In this document: one piece after another, positions 11,610 through 23,411 of the stretch | Position numbering within the stretch: the first letter of the stretch is position 1 | Layout of the letters: every line of letters starts with the position of its first letter | Assembly: GCA_019454045.1 (NCBI GenBank) | Contig: SKCR01041636.1 | Coordinates: 1 to 64,000, forward strand | Length of the DNA: 64,000 bases | From: Zanthoxylum bungeanum | Taxonomy: Eukaryota > Streptophyta > Magnoliopsida > Sapindales > Rutaceae | Direction of reading: 5' to 3' | Notes under the pieces: generated by a model | What the model was told of the DNA's origin: nothing | The model's input: the letters and a program-made list of their open reading frames with translations, nothing else | Database searches by the model: none | Translations under genes and position numbers: made by a program

Positions 11610-12092
11610 ACAAACAGTTAGGGAATAAAGCCCACAATAAAACAGTTCGGGAACAAAGCCCAAAATCAATTCAGTTCGGGAACAAAGCCCACAATCAACA
11701 GTTCAGGAACAAAGGCCAGGGAATAAAGCCCACATTCAGTACAGCTCGGGAACAAATCCCACAGCCAACACGGTTCGGGAACAAAGTCCAGGGAATAAAG
11801 CCCACTCTCTACACAGCTCGGGAACAAAGCCCAGGGGAATAAAGCCCTATCTTAACACAGTTCGGGAATAAAGCCCAGGGGAATAAAGCCCACTTTCAAC
11901 ACAGCTCGGAAACAAAGAAAATGGGAATAAAGCCCTATCTTAACACAGTTCAGGAACAAAGCCCAGGGGAATAAAGCCATATCTTAAGACAGTTCGGGAA
12001 CAAAGCCCAGGGGAGTAAAGCCCTATCTTAAACACAGTTTGGGAACCAAAGGCCAGATGAATAAAGCCCTATCTAATACAGTTCGGGAACAA
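11610..12092 (+). repeat. 44-bp minisatellite array, copy A left part
   Basis: Repeated units alternate GGGAACAAAGCCC and AATAAAGCCC, joined by 'tatcttaacacagttc' or 'actttcaacacagctc', with a period near 44 bases and about eleven units. It is split by the copia insertion at 12093 and continues at 22044. Confidence 0.93.
12088..12092. other. Target-site duplication of copia element 3, left (AACAA)
   Basis: AACAA stands directly before the LTR at 12093 and is repeated at 22044-22048 directly after the other LTR. It is part of the 44-bp unit (GGGAACAAAG). Confidence 0.9.
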
Positions 12093-14154
12093 TGTTGGTT
12101 ATTATCTAGGTCCTAAGATCAAACAAGACATGAAAACAATATGTGAACACACCAACGGAGATAGTGAATACTCACATCGATCGGTTGAGTCGATTTGGAG
12201 ACGAATGAAGCCCAAAAACCTCACTGCCATCCACGCCCACTGCAGCAGTCCACTGCCTCAATATTTCAGTTTTGAGCTGAGAAAACGGAGCTCCAAGCTT
12301 CGTCAAACGGATCCCGGCTCATGGGTGAACCTCCCTACCACCTTCGCAAGACTCGTAAGTGTGCTAGCACTTGATTTCTCACCATGAAAAACCACTCTTG
12401 GCTTCCCTATTGCTCACGCCATTTTGGCTTCCAAAAACCAGTGAGTATTTCTCACTTTGGGCGTGAGAGAGGAAGAGAAAGAAATGGAGAGAAAAGAAAT
12501 GTGTATTAGTTAATTGCATTGAATTTCAGTGTATCTTATACACTTTTGTGAATTTCAAATGAATTTCATTTGATTTTGCTTTTAAAAAGTCAACATAAAA
12601 AGCCATCATTACACACATCTTGTCCATCACTATTCACATCACCTTATTAAGTGACATGTTGTCAAGTCACATCACTCAAAGTGACAAGTGATTTGACGCT
12701 TGATGCGACTGATTGATTTGACGCTTGATGCGACTTGCGTTGCCGCACTCGAATTCGAAATACGAATGCGCTCGCAATCACACTCGGGCTCGGGTTCGTT
12801 AATTCCAAATTAACGATTTTTCCGTCGCGTCGTAATTAAATGATTACGCCTAGCGAATTCACTATTCACGTCGCTAACGAATTAATTCTAAATTAATTCG
12901 TTCGCCCGAATTAAAATCTAATTTTAATTCCGCGTCGAAATCTAATTTCATTTAATATATCGAATATATTAATTTACCGATTAATTCCAAATTAATCGTT
13001 ATCTCTCTCTAGACGATATTTTATCCTAGATAAAATATCTCCTTTATTAATCCTAGATTAATTCTCTCTCTCTTCTATATAATCCCAGATTATTCAAGAG
13101 TGCGAGTTGTGCGTCATCGGTGGATTATCGGGGGAAGCGACCCATGAGATCCCCGGATAAGTTGGCAGTAAATACGGTCGTCGGAGTATCCGAATCACGT
13201 ACGTACCAAGTACTACGTTTTACCGATTTACGAGACAAGGTCGACTCCTAGCAAAGCACCAAGTCTACCCAATTCTCCGGACATATCCATTTAAGAATAT
13301 TAAGATCTGTATCAAGCGTAGTATACGATTGTATTGTGCGTATCGGCCCAGTATCGGATAGTCACGTGCTATGGCTGGGGCTGGATAAGTGTCTACCCCG
13401 TCCGAAGCACATATCGGATGTCTGGTAACATAGTCTCTATAATCGGATATTCATGACCTGGTCACAATATCCCGATTGGTGCGCAACACTCAAGAGCACT
13501 AGTACCGTATCCTGCGTGACATCATCTCCACTATGACTGAAGTGATACTTCCGTCTGACATCACACCCAATACACTACGACTCTCTGATAAACCCAGAAG
13601 TGGTGTACGCAGAACCGGTTAAAGCCTGTACCACCAAGACCAAAGTCTATCGATTATCGTAAGTATTAGCGATGTAAGTCTCAGGTTAAGACTATACACA
13701 CCTACCTTGATTTCGGCCTCCCATAGAGACACATAGTCATAATACCAATGGGATTCCGAAGGGTCTATCCAGAGCGAAGCTGTTTCCCGTACCATCGGTG
13801 AAACACGACCTCCTATCGCACTTGCATAAGTATCCAATACTTATATATATGAGAACTATGCCGTTGTGCCCTCACAACGCACACAAGTGCAATACTAGCC
13901 TATTCCGCATTATCGATGTCCAGTCTCGATAATACTCCGGCTAGGGATATTTAATGATTAATCCTTCGGGGACTGATACTGTCTCATATCATTCTCAATC
14001 CAGGAACTAATCATAGGGACCTCTCTTCATTTATATATCTATGGTGATCTAATCACAAATGATGAGAGTGCAATTTCCTTGTCACATAGTTAATTTGCTA
14101 CAACAACACAATGATCTGTGCAAATAGTGACGCTATGGGTCATTTTGTCCAACA
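12093..14154 (-). repeat. 3' LTR of copia element 3
   Basis: Bounded by TGTTGG at 12093 and CCAACA at 14154. Compared with the partner at 19987-22043, most differences that can be seen are one-base changes in homopolymer runs, plus a few substitutions. A row of perfect short palindromes is present at 12797-13062. Confidence 0.93.
12797..13062. repeat. Row of short perfect palindromes in copia LTR
   Basis: At least six perfect palindromes with short asymmetric centres lie within 266 bases: 12797-12815 (arms CGTTAATT, centre CCA), 12878-12900 (arms CGAATTAATT, centre CTA), 12908-12930 (arms GAATTAAAAT, centre CTA), 12978-12998 (arms CGATTAATT, centre CCA), 13015-13039 (arms GATATTTTAT, centre CCTAG) and 13046-13062 (arms ATTAAT, centre CCTAG). 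The partner LTR has the same row at about 20690-20960 and element 1 has it at about 6605-6925. The role is unknown. Confidence 0.9.
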
Positions 14155-14167
14155 ATCTCCCACTTGG
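14155..14167 (-). other. Polypurine tract of element 3
   Basis: Minus-strand CCAAGTGGGAGAT immediately upstream of the 3' LTR, identical to the tract of element 1 at 5551-5563. Confidence 0.88.
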
Positions 14168-14399
14168 CACATAGCCAGTCACTCAAGTGTCCCACACCCG
14201 AACTATGTACGGTTCGCTCAAATTGCTGAGGAAAGGTTTTCGTCAGCGGATTTGTTTGATTATCGTCTGACGCGATTTATACGATCATCACATCGCCACG
14301 ATGTATGATCCGAACGAATCAGATGATATAGAAGTATATATCTGGATCGTCGATGAGACCTTTAATTCCTTAGCCTGTGCTGACGCCTAGCTCAGCTGC

Positions 14400-14605
14400 T
14401 AAAAGAACTATATCTAATCTAATTAGATTTATTTTCGATCCAAATGGCTTCTATTGCTGCCTCAGCTGCAGCAATAATCCGCATTTGTTGTTTATTCGGC
14501 AACAGTTATCTTGCTCGGAATTTCCAGCTCACTGTCCCGTATTCAAACTTTTTATAGTACCGTAGTATTTAATTGTTTGGAAACTTGCAGCAGTGATCCC
14601 AGTCA
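14400..14605 (-). pseudogene. copia RNase H remnant (element 3)
   Basis: The DNA aligns with the RNase H of element 1 (5090-5345). Pieces corresponding to the VSWKSSKQ line, and the line AAAEAAIEAIWIE near 14435-14480, are recognisable on the minus strand. The GFTDASF line is damaged near 14580-14600. Several stops interrupt it. Confidence 0.75.
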
Positions 14606-14765
14606 CTTCAAGTTCTCCTTCTCCATAGTTTAAGACAACATCTTTAGTTCTCTCAGATACTAACAGATGTTCTTAATGTTCAATCCAGTGACTATCACTT
14701 GGATTGACCTGATCGTGACTCCATATGCTCGAAGCGTATGAGACACCCTATCAAGTACATTTTAA

Positions 14766-15500
14766 ATGTACAATTTCCCAGAGAGTGTTAACAACTCCAA
14801 ATCTATCCCAGTAGATCTTTATTCCTTGAATAAAGGTTGTTACTCCCCAGAATTCTACGGAGAATTTCTATTGAAAGAATATATGAAAGCCAAGCTTTCA
14901 CCAATTGCTATATGGGAATTTAACTGTCAGTGCGCTCTCCCACTAACCTCCTTATATACACAAGAATTATTTCGTTTTGAGTCAAATCATAAACCATTAT
15001 GATTATTTCAAAACGACAGTTCCAAGAACCTTATGCTTGCTTCAATCCAAACATGGATCGAATAACCCGCAAACCTTGTTTGTCGGTTATACAAAATCGT
15101 CAGGATGTTTTAAACATCCTCCAAAAGGTTTCCTTTTCAGGAAACGATTTTGATCTGCAACTGACACATTTCATAAATGAAATATGCAGTTATCAACAAG
15201 CATCTTCAAAATGGATTTACCATGGCAACAGGTAAAAGGTTGAACCGTTATTAACACAATGTTGATAACGATACCTTTCCGTCAAAAGCCCAGCTTTGTA
15301 CGTTGGTATGTTGCCTTCCATGTATGTCTTCCTTGAAGACGTTTAATGTACCAATAGGCACAATGCCTTGTGGTACAACAACTAGTATCCAAAATAGTTG
15401 TTATACATGGAATCCATTTCGGACTCATGGCACTTTGCCATAATAGGGAGTCGATACCTCGTATCACTTCCTCAAAACGTAGTCGGTGGATATACCTTCA
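14766..15500 (-). pseudogene. copia reverse transcriptase remnant (element 3)
   Basis: The minus strand matches element 1 RT over its length. The N-terminal line GIDSLLWQSAM is in an open piece at 15282-15467, and the middle lines for RT substrate binding (around IYGLKQA) are near 15030-15070 in broken form. The YVDD region near 14900-14930 has been partly deleted, so no catalytic box can be read. Many frameshifts are present. Confidence 0.8.
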
Positions 15501-15839
15501 TAAGATTGACATCTTTATGAGGTTAGATCAGAAACCCATACCCTAGGTTGTTTTCTGACTCTATCCGATCTACTCATTCTTGTGTATTTGAAGATTAATG
15601 GTATAGATTCATCATAGATGAACTATTTGTGTTCCATTAAGGACTTCGTGCCTTGAACAGTATTACTCCGATTTTCATCGAGTATCACTATCCTCCCACT
15701 GACCACTGCATATCGGTATTCCTCTCAGGAAAAACCGCATGGTGAGCAACAATCACATTGTTCTCATGTGAGATTTACAAGTACTATACTTAAGGTTTCC
15801 CTTAGGATAACCTATATTGGCACTTATCCAATTTGGGTT

Positions 15840-16480
15840 CTTAGTTTGGTATCATCCAAACGTTATGCCTGGCATACCCAAATTATTAGGAATGAGAACC
15901 CCGTTTCTTCCTGTTCATATCCTATATGATATCTGTCAAACAGATTTATATGGAACCTTATTCTAAATAAGTTTTGCACTGTTAATACATATCCTATTGA
16001 AGGAAACAGTAGCTCAGAGCGACTCGTGATAAACCTTATCATGTCCAACAAAATTCGGTTTTAGTTCGGACACACCGTCTAACTGACGTGTCTCGGGAGG
16101 AGTCCTCATATGAAAGAATACCGTACTCTTTCATGTACGTATGAAACTTACTGCTTAAGTATTTTCCATTACGGTCTTACCGTGGCGGAATAATACTATA
16201 GCCGATCTGTTTATTTACTTCGTGTCGAAACTTCAAAAGTTTCCGATTGTGTTCTTCAAAAGAAACACATAACCATAACGTGATGCTACATCCGTTAAGG
16301 TCACGAAATATTCATGTTCACATCTAGTCTAGCTAGATATGGGCCCACTAACTTCACCATGAATAGGGCTAACAGATCGGTGGCCCTTTTACTATTACCA
16401 AGTAAATAGTATTTTAGGTACTTTACCTAATAAACTAGATTCGCAGACCTTATTTGAATAGTCAAATCAGTCCTAGTACC
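15840..16480 (-). pseudogene. copia integrase remnant (element 3)
   Basis: The DNA aligns with the integrase of element 1 (3290-3740) and of element 2. An open piece at 15863-16051 begins MLDMIRFITSRSELLFPS, matching the RNRTLLDMxRSMM line just after the catalytic glutamate. The first-aspartate line (HSD.SGPI type) is near 16340-16380 in degraded form. Not functional. Confidence 0.8.
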
Positions 16481-16769
16481 CACTCTTCAAAAGTGTGGAT
16501 ATACGAGTCTCGTTTAATTGTGTCCTAGACAACAATGCCACAAATAAGTCTCTATTGATCAAATCAATTTGAGCTATTTATTTGTCATTTTTATATGTTT
16601 GAGATTTTATTATATTCAAAATATAAATTCTGTTATTCACATCTAATGTGTTTATCTCAGTATCATCTTTATATAATAAAACACTTAGTGTTCTAGAATA
16701 TAAAGGTTTATCCGCAATGGATAAAAACACTGATATAGAGATAATGTCTCTAGTCAAACTAGTTACATT

Positions 16770-17210
16770 ATAACAGTTCCTAATTTAAGTACATACCCAA
16801 AGGGTAGTTCCTAAACTTAGGTATCTACGGTCGAAACAGCGACTTTCGTCCCGTTTCCGATTCGCAGAGAAATCTCGGCTTGAAGTCAGTATCCAGCTCA
16901 TAGCGGATTCTGAACATCAATACATATATTTTATGTACCACACTAAGTATTTAAAATCCAATTTCAATACTAGTAGTGAACATAACTTTGACAAATATTT
17001 TTAAAGTTAGAGCCTCGCCCTTTCTTTAATTCCTTCGTGTCTTCCATATCCAAATGGTAGTCACTTTGGGATATGTCAATTATCTTTTCAATATTTCACA
17101 AACCTTTGGCCAAGCCTTGGGTTTCGGAATATCGAAACGATGTGCACCTTGTGCAACACGCCCAATTGCAAACTTTGACTTTTCACCTCTAGAATAGTCA
17201 AATCAATTCT
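16770..17210 (-). pseudogene. copia protease and gag-end remnant (element 3)
   Basis: The minus strand aligns with element 1 at 2440-2870: the protease site region near 16930-16980 has a stop in place of the aspartate line, and the gag tail near 17040-17150 keeps the 'gccaaggcttggccaaagg'-type DNA but has lost most of the zinc-knuckle codons. The N-terminal gag domain is not recognisable upstream. Confidence 0.65.
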
Positions 17211-19967
17211 CTAAGAATTATTAATTGCAATTTAATACTTTTAAATCTAAAGATAGATTTATGATAAGTATTATAATTAAGCACTAAAGTCATCATCACA
17301 TAAATCTTCCAAAGATTTTATGCTCTACTTATTTGCTTAATTATGGCCTAGATATAACAAGTTATTTTATCCAATAAAGTAACCTATTATGAATCCCAAG
17401 AAAAATTAAATCATTTAAAACATTAATCCAAGGATTATATATTTTAATATTCAACTTTTCAATTCTTTCTTGATTTCAATAGTCCAACTATTTAATCAAT
17501 TTAATAAGGTACTATTTATTATAATGATTACAATAATCCAATTATTTAATCAACTATAATTTTAATATTGATTACTATAATCTAATTTAAAATCAACTAT
17601 CATTTTAATTCAATTATATTGATTACTATAATCCAATTATAAAATCAACTATATATTGAATGAGTTTGTATATAGTCCAACTATATATATTTTAAAACAA
17701 CATAAAATATTAGTCCAACTAATACTTTTGATTAATATGACGAGTAAAATATATGAGCGCGTTTAGCGAGTATTCGAACGAATGTTGCAAATTCAATACT
17801 TGCCTCCCACTATTTTTCGTCGAGCCTCTAACCCTCTGTCGAGTACTCGGGAAACCGTGTTTCCTAGTGGGCTAGGATCCCGTTAAATATCACACAATCT
17901 TGACTTTGGCCAACAAATTGTATGATAATTAACTAGGTAGATCTCGAAGATCAATTGGATCTCATCCAACTCCTAGATCCAGTAGGTGGACATCCAAGTC
18001 CCAAACATATATCTTATATATGCCTATACATCGAATGTATACCCTAACCTTTTTCCTCTGAATCAACTAGGCCTTGGCTTTGGCACAACAAACCTAGTGA
18101 TCCCAGTCAAGCGCGGACCCATTGACATGGAAGCTTCGTAATCAATGTCAATGGACAAGAAGTGGTCTTGACTTTGGCCAACAAACCACAACTTGGACAC
18201 GACACCGATATGGAACAAAGCCTCGTGATTAAACACATCTTCGACGGACAAGGCTTGACTTTGGCCAACAACCCCTGCCAATCTCGGATCTTGAGTAAGA
18301 ATCACTCAATGGAAGGAAAATAAACGCTTGATATTTAACGAGGGTTTTTCGCGTGCAAATTGGCTACCAATTTAATTATCTTTGTTAAGGTCTCATCATC
18401 ATACACCCTTAAACATGCATTCTAAATACATAATAAAGCGAGTATGAAAATAAATAATAATGATATGCGGATGGATACTTTACACATTGATCCTAGATCA
18501 AATCTCTCCCTTTCTCACTCAAGCTAGCACTTGTATTACTTCTACCGTTACACTACACTTCTAAAGAAACCTCATTTACATTGAGGGGAATAGGTGAGAA
18601 GAGAATACAAAGAGAATGAAGGTGATAAGGCTGGACACGCAGGTCCAATTTAATAAATCGAATTTATTACAACAATTTCTAAAATTGCCCACCCATCTAA
18701 TATCCATCCGATATACATTATTCATTCAACACAACCACGTATTCACACACATAAGCATGCTATCAATCAATCTAATCAAATTAATTAATCTGATAATTAA
18801 GTGATCATCCAATGTTCAAACAACGATTTGATTTTGTTCGAGTCAAACTCGTTTTTGCGAATAAGTACTTAAAGTACGAATTCATGAATTAAATTAAACT
18901 ACATCATTAAATCTAATTTAACATGTATTTAATATATTAATTCAATTCCAAATGAAATATTACACTTTTATTTAATAAACCTTTTACGATTTAAATTCCA
19001 AATTTAATCGTAACGCGTCTCAAAGACCGATTAACGTCCAACGTCAATTCAATTAAAGTCCAATGGGCTTTTAATTGATTTCTTAAGGCGTGGACTTTTG
19101 GTCAACTCGGGTCAAACCGATAACCAAAGTCCAATCCGGGATTTACCCCATAAGCCCATAAATCAATCTTGGCCCATTAGGCCCAATTGAACTTTAAAGG
19201 TTCATTAGTCGCATTTGGGCTTTATGGTTAAGGTTTTGGGCCCAATTGGATCCAATCCATTTGGCCTAAACCCAACTTGATAAAATCAAGCCCAATAGGC
19301 CCAATTACAACATTAGAAGCCCAAATCCAATTTAAGGCCTCAAATAATTAAATTACATGAATCCAATTCCGCAATTTAATTACCTAAAGTGCATTACATG
19401 ATTAATCAACTAAATCAACATTTCCAAAAAACAAATTAGTCCAATTAATCATACTCAATTTATTATCATATGTCCAACACACAAATGAAAAATCAAACCC
19501 ATTACATGCTTAATGCTCTCGGCCAAGGAAGGATTTTGTGTCCGATTGGTTTCAATCCAATCGAACCCACAATCGACATTAAATCACCATCCAATTTGAT
19601 TTCATACACATCCAATGTGTCACAAATCAAAATTACCAAGACATTAGGGCATAGTTCCAATTCGGCCAACATAGAATTTTTGGGGTTTTTGTCCAATTCG
19701 AAATCCAATCCAATTCGATTCAAATTAACATCAACCTAATGATTCCAACATCAAATGAAAAAAATCAAAAAATTCAAAAATTCCAAAATACATACACATT
19801 CGGCCAGGGGAATAATTTGGGGAAAATAATTCCAAATCAATTTTCAACAAATTGGTCCAACCAAAATGCAATTAGACATGTATAAGCATACTTACAACAA
19901 TCAATTCTTCAAATCATGCTCAACAAACATTTACCCAAATTTTAAGCCCTAAATTTTCATGCTTGAA
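17211..19967 (-). other. Long non-coding leader of element 3
   Basis: Between PBS and the gag end lie about 2.75 kb without a recognisable gag. The part at 17211-17760 is very AT-rich. The part at 17895-18275 has four copies of a motif near CTTGACTTTGGCCAACAA (17899-17916, a variant at 18073-18091, 18167-18184, 18254-18271). The rest (18320-19960) is AT-rich with many 'ccaatt' words. Open frames here are short and have no family resemblance. Either the leader is naturally long or gag was replaced. Confidence 0.6.
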
Positions 19968-19985
19968 CCTAAGCTCTTGATACCA
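19968..19985 (-). other. Primer-binding site of element 3, initiator-Met type
   Basis: Minus strand TGGTATCAAGAGCTTAGG, one base inside the 5' LTR. It resembles the plant initiator-tRNA-Met PBS (TGGTATCAGAGC) with one extra A after TGGTATCA. Confidence 0.8.
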
Positions 19986-19986
19986 T

Positions 19987-22043
19987 TGTTGGTTATTATC
20001 TAGGTCCCAAGATCAAACAAGACATGAAAAAATGTGTGAACACACCAACGGAGATAGCGGAATACTCACATCGATCGGTTGAGTCGATTTGGAGACGAAT
20101 GAAGCCAAAAAACCTCACTGCCATCCACGCCCACTGCAGCAGTCCACTGCCTCAATATTTCAGTTTTGAGCTGAGAAAACGGAGCTCCAAGCCTCGTAAA
20201 CGGATCCCGGCTCATGGGTGAACCTCCCTACCACCTTCGCAAGACTCGTAAGTGTGCTAGCACTTGATTTCTCACCATGAAAACCACTCTTGGCTTCCCT
20301 ATGCTCACGCCATTTTGCTTCCAAAACCAGTGAGTATTTCTCACTTTGGGCGTGAGGAGAAGAGAAAGAAATGGAGAGAAAGAAAATGTGTATTAAGTTA
20401 ATGCATTTGAATTTCAAAGTGTATCTTATACACTTTTGTGTTTCAAATGAATTTCATTGAATTTGCTTTTAAAAAAGTTCAAAACAAAAAAAGCCATCAT
20501 TACACACATCTTGTCCATCACTATTCACATCACCTTTATTAAAGTGACATGTTGTCAAGTCACATCACTCAAAGTGACAAGTGATTTGACGCTTGATGCG
20601 ACTGATTGATTTGACGCTTGATGCGACTTGCGTTGCCGCACTCGAATTCGAAATACGAATGCGCTCGCAATCACACTTGGCTCGGGTTCGTTAATTCCAA
20701 ATTAACGATTTTTCCGTCGCGTCGTAATTAAATGATTACGCCTAGCGAATTCACTATTCACGTCGCTAACGAATTAATTCTAAATTAATTCGTTCGCCCG
20801 AATTAAAATCTAATTTTAATTCCGCGTCGAAATCTAATTTCATTTAATATATCGAATATATTAATTTACCGATTAATTCCAAATTAATCGTTATCTCTCT
20901 CTAGACGATATTTTATCATAGATAAAATATCTCATTTATTAATCTAGATTAATTCTCTCTCTTCTTCTATAATCCCAGATTATTCAAGAGTGCGAGTTGT
21001 GCGTCATCGGTGGATTATCAGGAGGAAGCGACCCATGAGATCCCCGGATAAGTTGGCAGTAAATACGGTCGTCGGAGTATCCGAATCACGTACGTACCAA
21101 GTACTACGTTTTACCGATTTACGAGACAAGGTCGACTCCTAGCAAAGCACCAAGTCTACCCAATTCTCCGGACATATCCATTTAAGAATATTAAGATCTG
21201 TATCAAGCGTAGTAGACGATTGTATTGTGCGTATCGGCCCAGTATCGGATAGTCACGTGCTAGGGCTGGGGCTGGATAAGTGTCTACCCCGTCCGAAGCA
21301 CATATCGGATGCCTGGTAACATAGTCTCTATAATCGGATATTCATGACCTGGTCACAATATCCCGATTGGTTGCGCAACACTCAAGAGCACTAGTACCGT
21401 ATCCTGCGTGACATCATCTCCAATATGACTGAAGTGATACTTCCGTCTTGACATCACACCCAATACACTACGACTCTGATAAACCCAGAAGTGGTGTACG
21501 CAGAACCGGTTAAAGCCTGTACCACCAAGACCAAAGTCTATCGATTATCGTAAGTATTAGCGATGTAAGTCTCAGGTTAAGACTATACACACCTACCTTG
21601 ATTTCGGCCTCCCATAGACACATAGTCATAATACCAATGGGATTCCGAAGGGTCTATCCAGAGCGAAGCTGTTTCCCGTACCATCGGTGAAACACGACCT
21701 CCTATCGCACTTGCATAAGTATCCAATACTTATATATATGAGAACTATGCCGTTGTGCCCTCACAACGCACACAAGTGCAATACTAGCCTATTCCGCATT
21801 ATCGATGTCCAGTCTCGATAATACTCCGGCTAGGGATATTTAATGATTAAACCTTCGGGGATTGATACTGTCTCATATCATTCTCAATCCAGGAACTAAT
21901 CATAGGGACCTCTCTTCATTTATATATCTATGGTGATCTAATCACAAATGATGAGAGTGCAATTTCCTTGTCACATAGTTAATTTGCTACAACAACACAA
22001 TGATCTGTGCAAATAGTGACGCTATGGGTCATTTTGTCCAACA
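19987..22043 (-). repeat. 5' LTR of copia element 3
   Basis: Bounded by TGTTGG at 19987, next to the PBS, and CCAACA at 22043, next to the right TSD. It is nearly identical to 12093-14154. Confidence 0.93.
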
Positions 22044-23285
22044 AACAAAGCCCAGGGGAATAAAGCCCTATCTTAAACACAGTTCGGGGAACAAAGCCCA
22101 GGGGAATAAAGCCTTATCTTAACACAGTTCGGGAACAAAGCCCGGGTAAACAAAGCCTAGGGGAATAAAGCCCTATCTTAACACGGTTCGAAAAAAAAAC
22201 AAAAGCCCAGGGCGAAATAAGCCCTATCTTAAACACAGTCGGAACAAATCCCAAGGGAATAAGCCTTAATTACACAGTTCGGGAACAAAGCCCAGGGGAA
22301 TAAGCCCAGAGGAACAAAGCTCAATCTTAAAACAGTTCGGGAACAAAGCCTAGGGGAATAAAGCCCTATCTTAACACAGTTCGAGAACAAAGCCTAGGGA
22401 ATATAAGCCCTATCTTAACACAGTTCGGGAACAAAGCCAGGGGAATAAAGCCCTATCTTAACACAGTTCGGGAACAAAGCCTAGGGGAATAAAGCCATAT
22501 CTTAACACAGTTCGGGAACAAATCCCAGGGGAATAAAGACCTATCTTAAACACAGTTCGGGAACAAAGCCCAGGGGAATAAAGCCATATCTTAACACAGT
22601 TCGGGAACAAAGCCCAGGGGAATAAGGCCCTATCTTAAACACAGTTCGGGGAACAAAGCCCAGGGGAATAAAGCCTTATTTTAACACAGTTCGGGAACAA
22701 AGCCCAGGGTAATAAAGCCCACTTTCAACACAGCTCGGGAACAAAGCCCATGGGGAATAAAGCCCTATCTTAACAGAGTTCTGGAACAAAGCCTAGGGGA
22801 ATAAAGCCCTATCTTAACACAGTTCGAAAAAAAAGCCCAGGCGAATAAAGCCCTATCTTAAACACAGTTCGGGAACAAAGCCCAGGGGAATAAAGCCCTA
22901 TCTTAACACAGTTCGGGAACAAAGCCCAGAGGAATAAAGCCCACTTTCAACACATCTCGGGAACAAAGCCCAGAGGAATAAAGCCCTATCTTAACACAGT
23001 TTGGGAATAAAGCCTAGGGGAATAAAGCCTTATCTTAACACAGCTCGGGAATAAAGCCTAGGGGAACAAAACCCACTCTCAACACAGCTCGGGAACAAAG
23101 CCCACTCTCAACACAGCTCGGGAATAAAGCCCTGGGGAACAAAACCCACAATCTACATAGTTCGGAAACAAAGCCCACTCTCAACACAGTTCGGGAATAA
23201 AGCCCAGGGGATAAAGCCCTCTCTCAACACAGTTCGGGAACAAAGCCCATATTCAATACAGTTTGGGAACAAAGCCCAAAGGTCA
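22044..23285 (+). repeat. 44-bp minisatellite array, copy A right part
   Basis: Continuation of the array split by element 3, roughly 28 units by length. Two unit types occur: 'ctatcttaacacagttc' and 'cactttcaacacagctc'. The order of variant units from about 22340 on (for example the 'gccatatc', 'gacctatc', 'gccatatc' series and the end piece with 'acatagttcgg') matches the array at 31360-32285 better than those at 27.9-29.0 kb or 37.0-38.1 kb. Confidence 0.93.
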
Positions 23286-23411
23286 AAGCATCTCAGGATA
23301 ACAAGTAAGTTAAGCAACAGCTGGCGAGCCAGGTAAGTAAAAATGCATGAATAACTTTGATAGGATTGTCATTGTCACACACCGCACAAGTCCCATCAAA
23401 GTGGGGGCGAC
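23286..23411 (+). other. Pre-LTR segment with polypurine tract
   Basis: A conserved segment ('ggataacaagtaa', 'cagctggcgagcca') found before all four plus-strand LTRs and ending in AAAGTGGGGGCGAC directly before TGTAGG. The G-rich end is the likely PPT. The same is seen at 29142-29154, 32408-32420 and 38191-38204. Confidence 0.85.

Larger units (their letters stand above)
10493..12092 (+). mobile_element. Left remnant of non-coding tRNA-Arg-primed element (copy A)
   Basis: The sequence matches internal regions at about 26490-28200 and 35500-37240 in the same orientation: a leader piece, a purine-rich tract (about 10880-10985), a short version of the GC-rich minisatellite (two units, 11341-11400) and the start of the 44-bp array. 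The 5' LTR and leader are missing; the left edge joins copia gag of element 2. The right edge is interrupted by element 3 and resumes at 22044. No gag or pol is present. Confidence 0.85.
12093..22043 (-). mobile_element. Complete Ty1/copia element 3 nested in a minisatellite array
   Basis: The element runs on the minus strand: 5' LTR 19987-22043, PBS 19968-19985, leader and gag remnant, protease, integrase, RT, RNase H, PPT 14155-14167 and 3' LTR 12093-14154. Both outer ends are TGTTGG/CCAACA and the flanks share the 5-bp duplication AACAA, so this is a single transposition event. Total length is about 9.95 kb. The LTRs are nearly identical, which implies a fairly recent insertion, yet the coding part is full of stops. 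It therefore probably moved with proteins from a related copy. Confidence 0.93.

Noticed and set aside
18063..18305. 80-codon open frame as copia gag of element 3
   Set aside because: The reading has no gag features, and its repeated VGQSQ-type words come from the repeated DNA motif.
22044..23285. CRISPR-like array
   Set aside because: The units are directly adjacent variants of one sequence with no unique spacers, and the setting is a plant retroelement.
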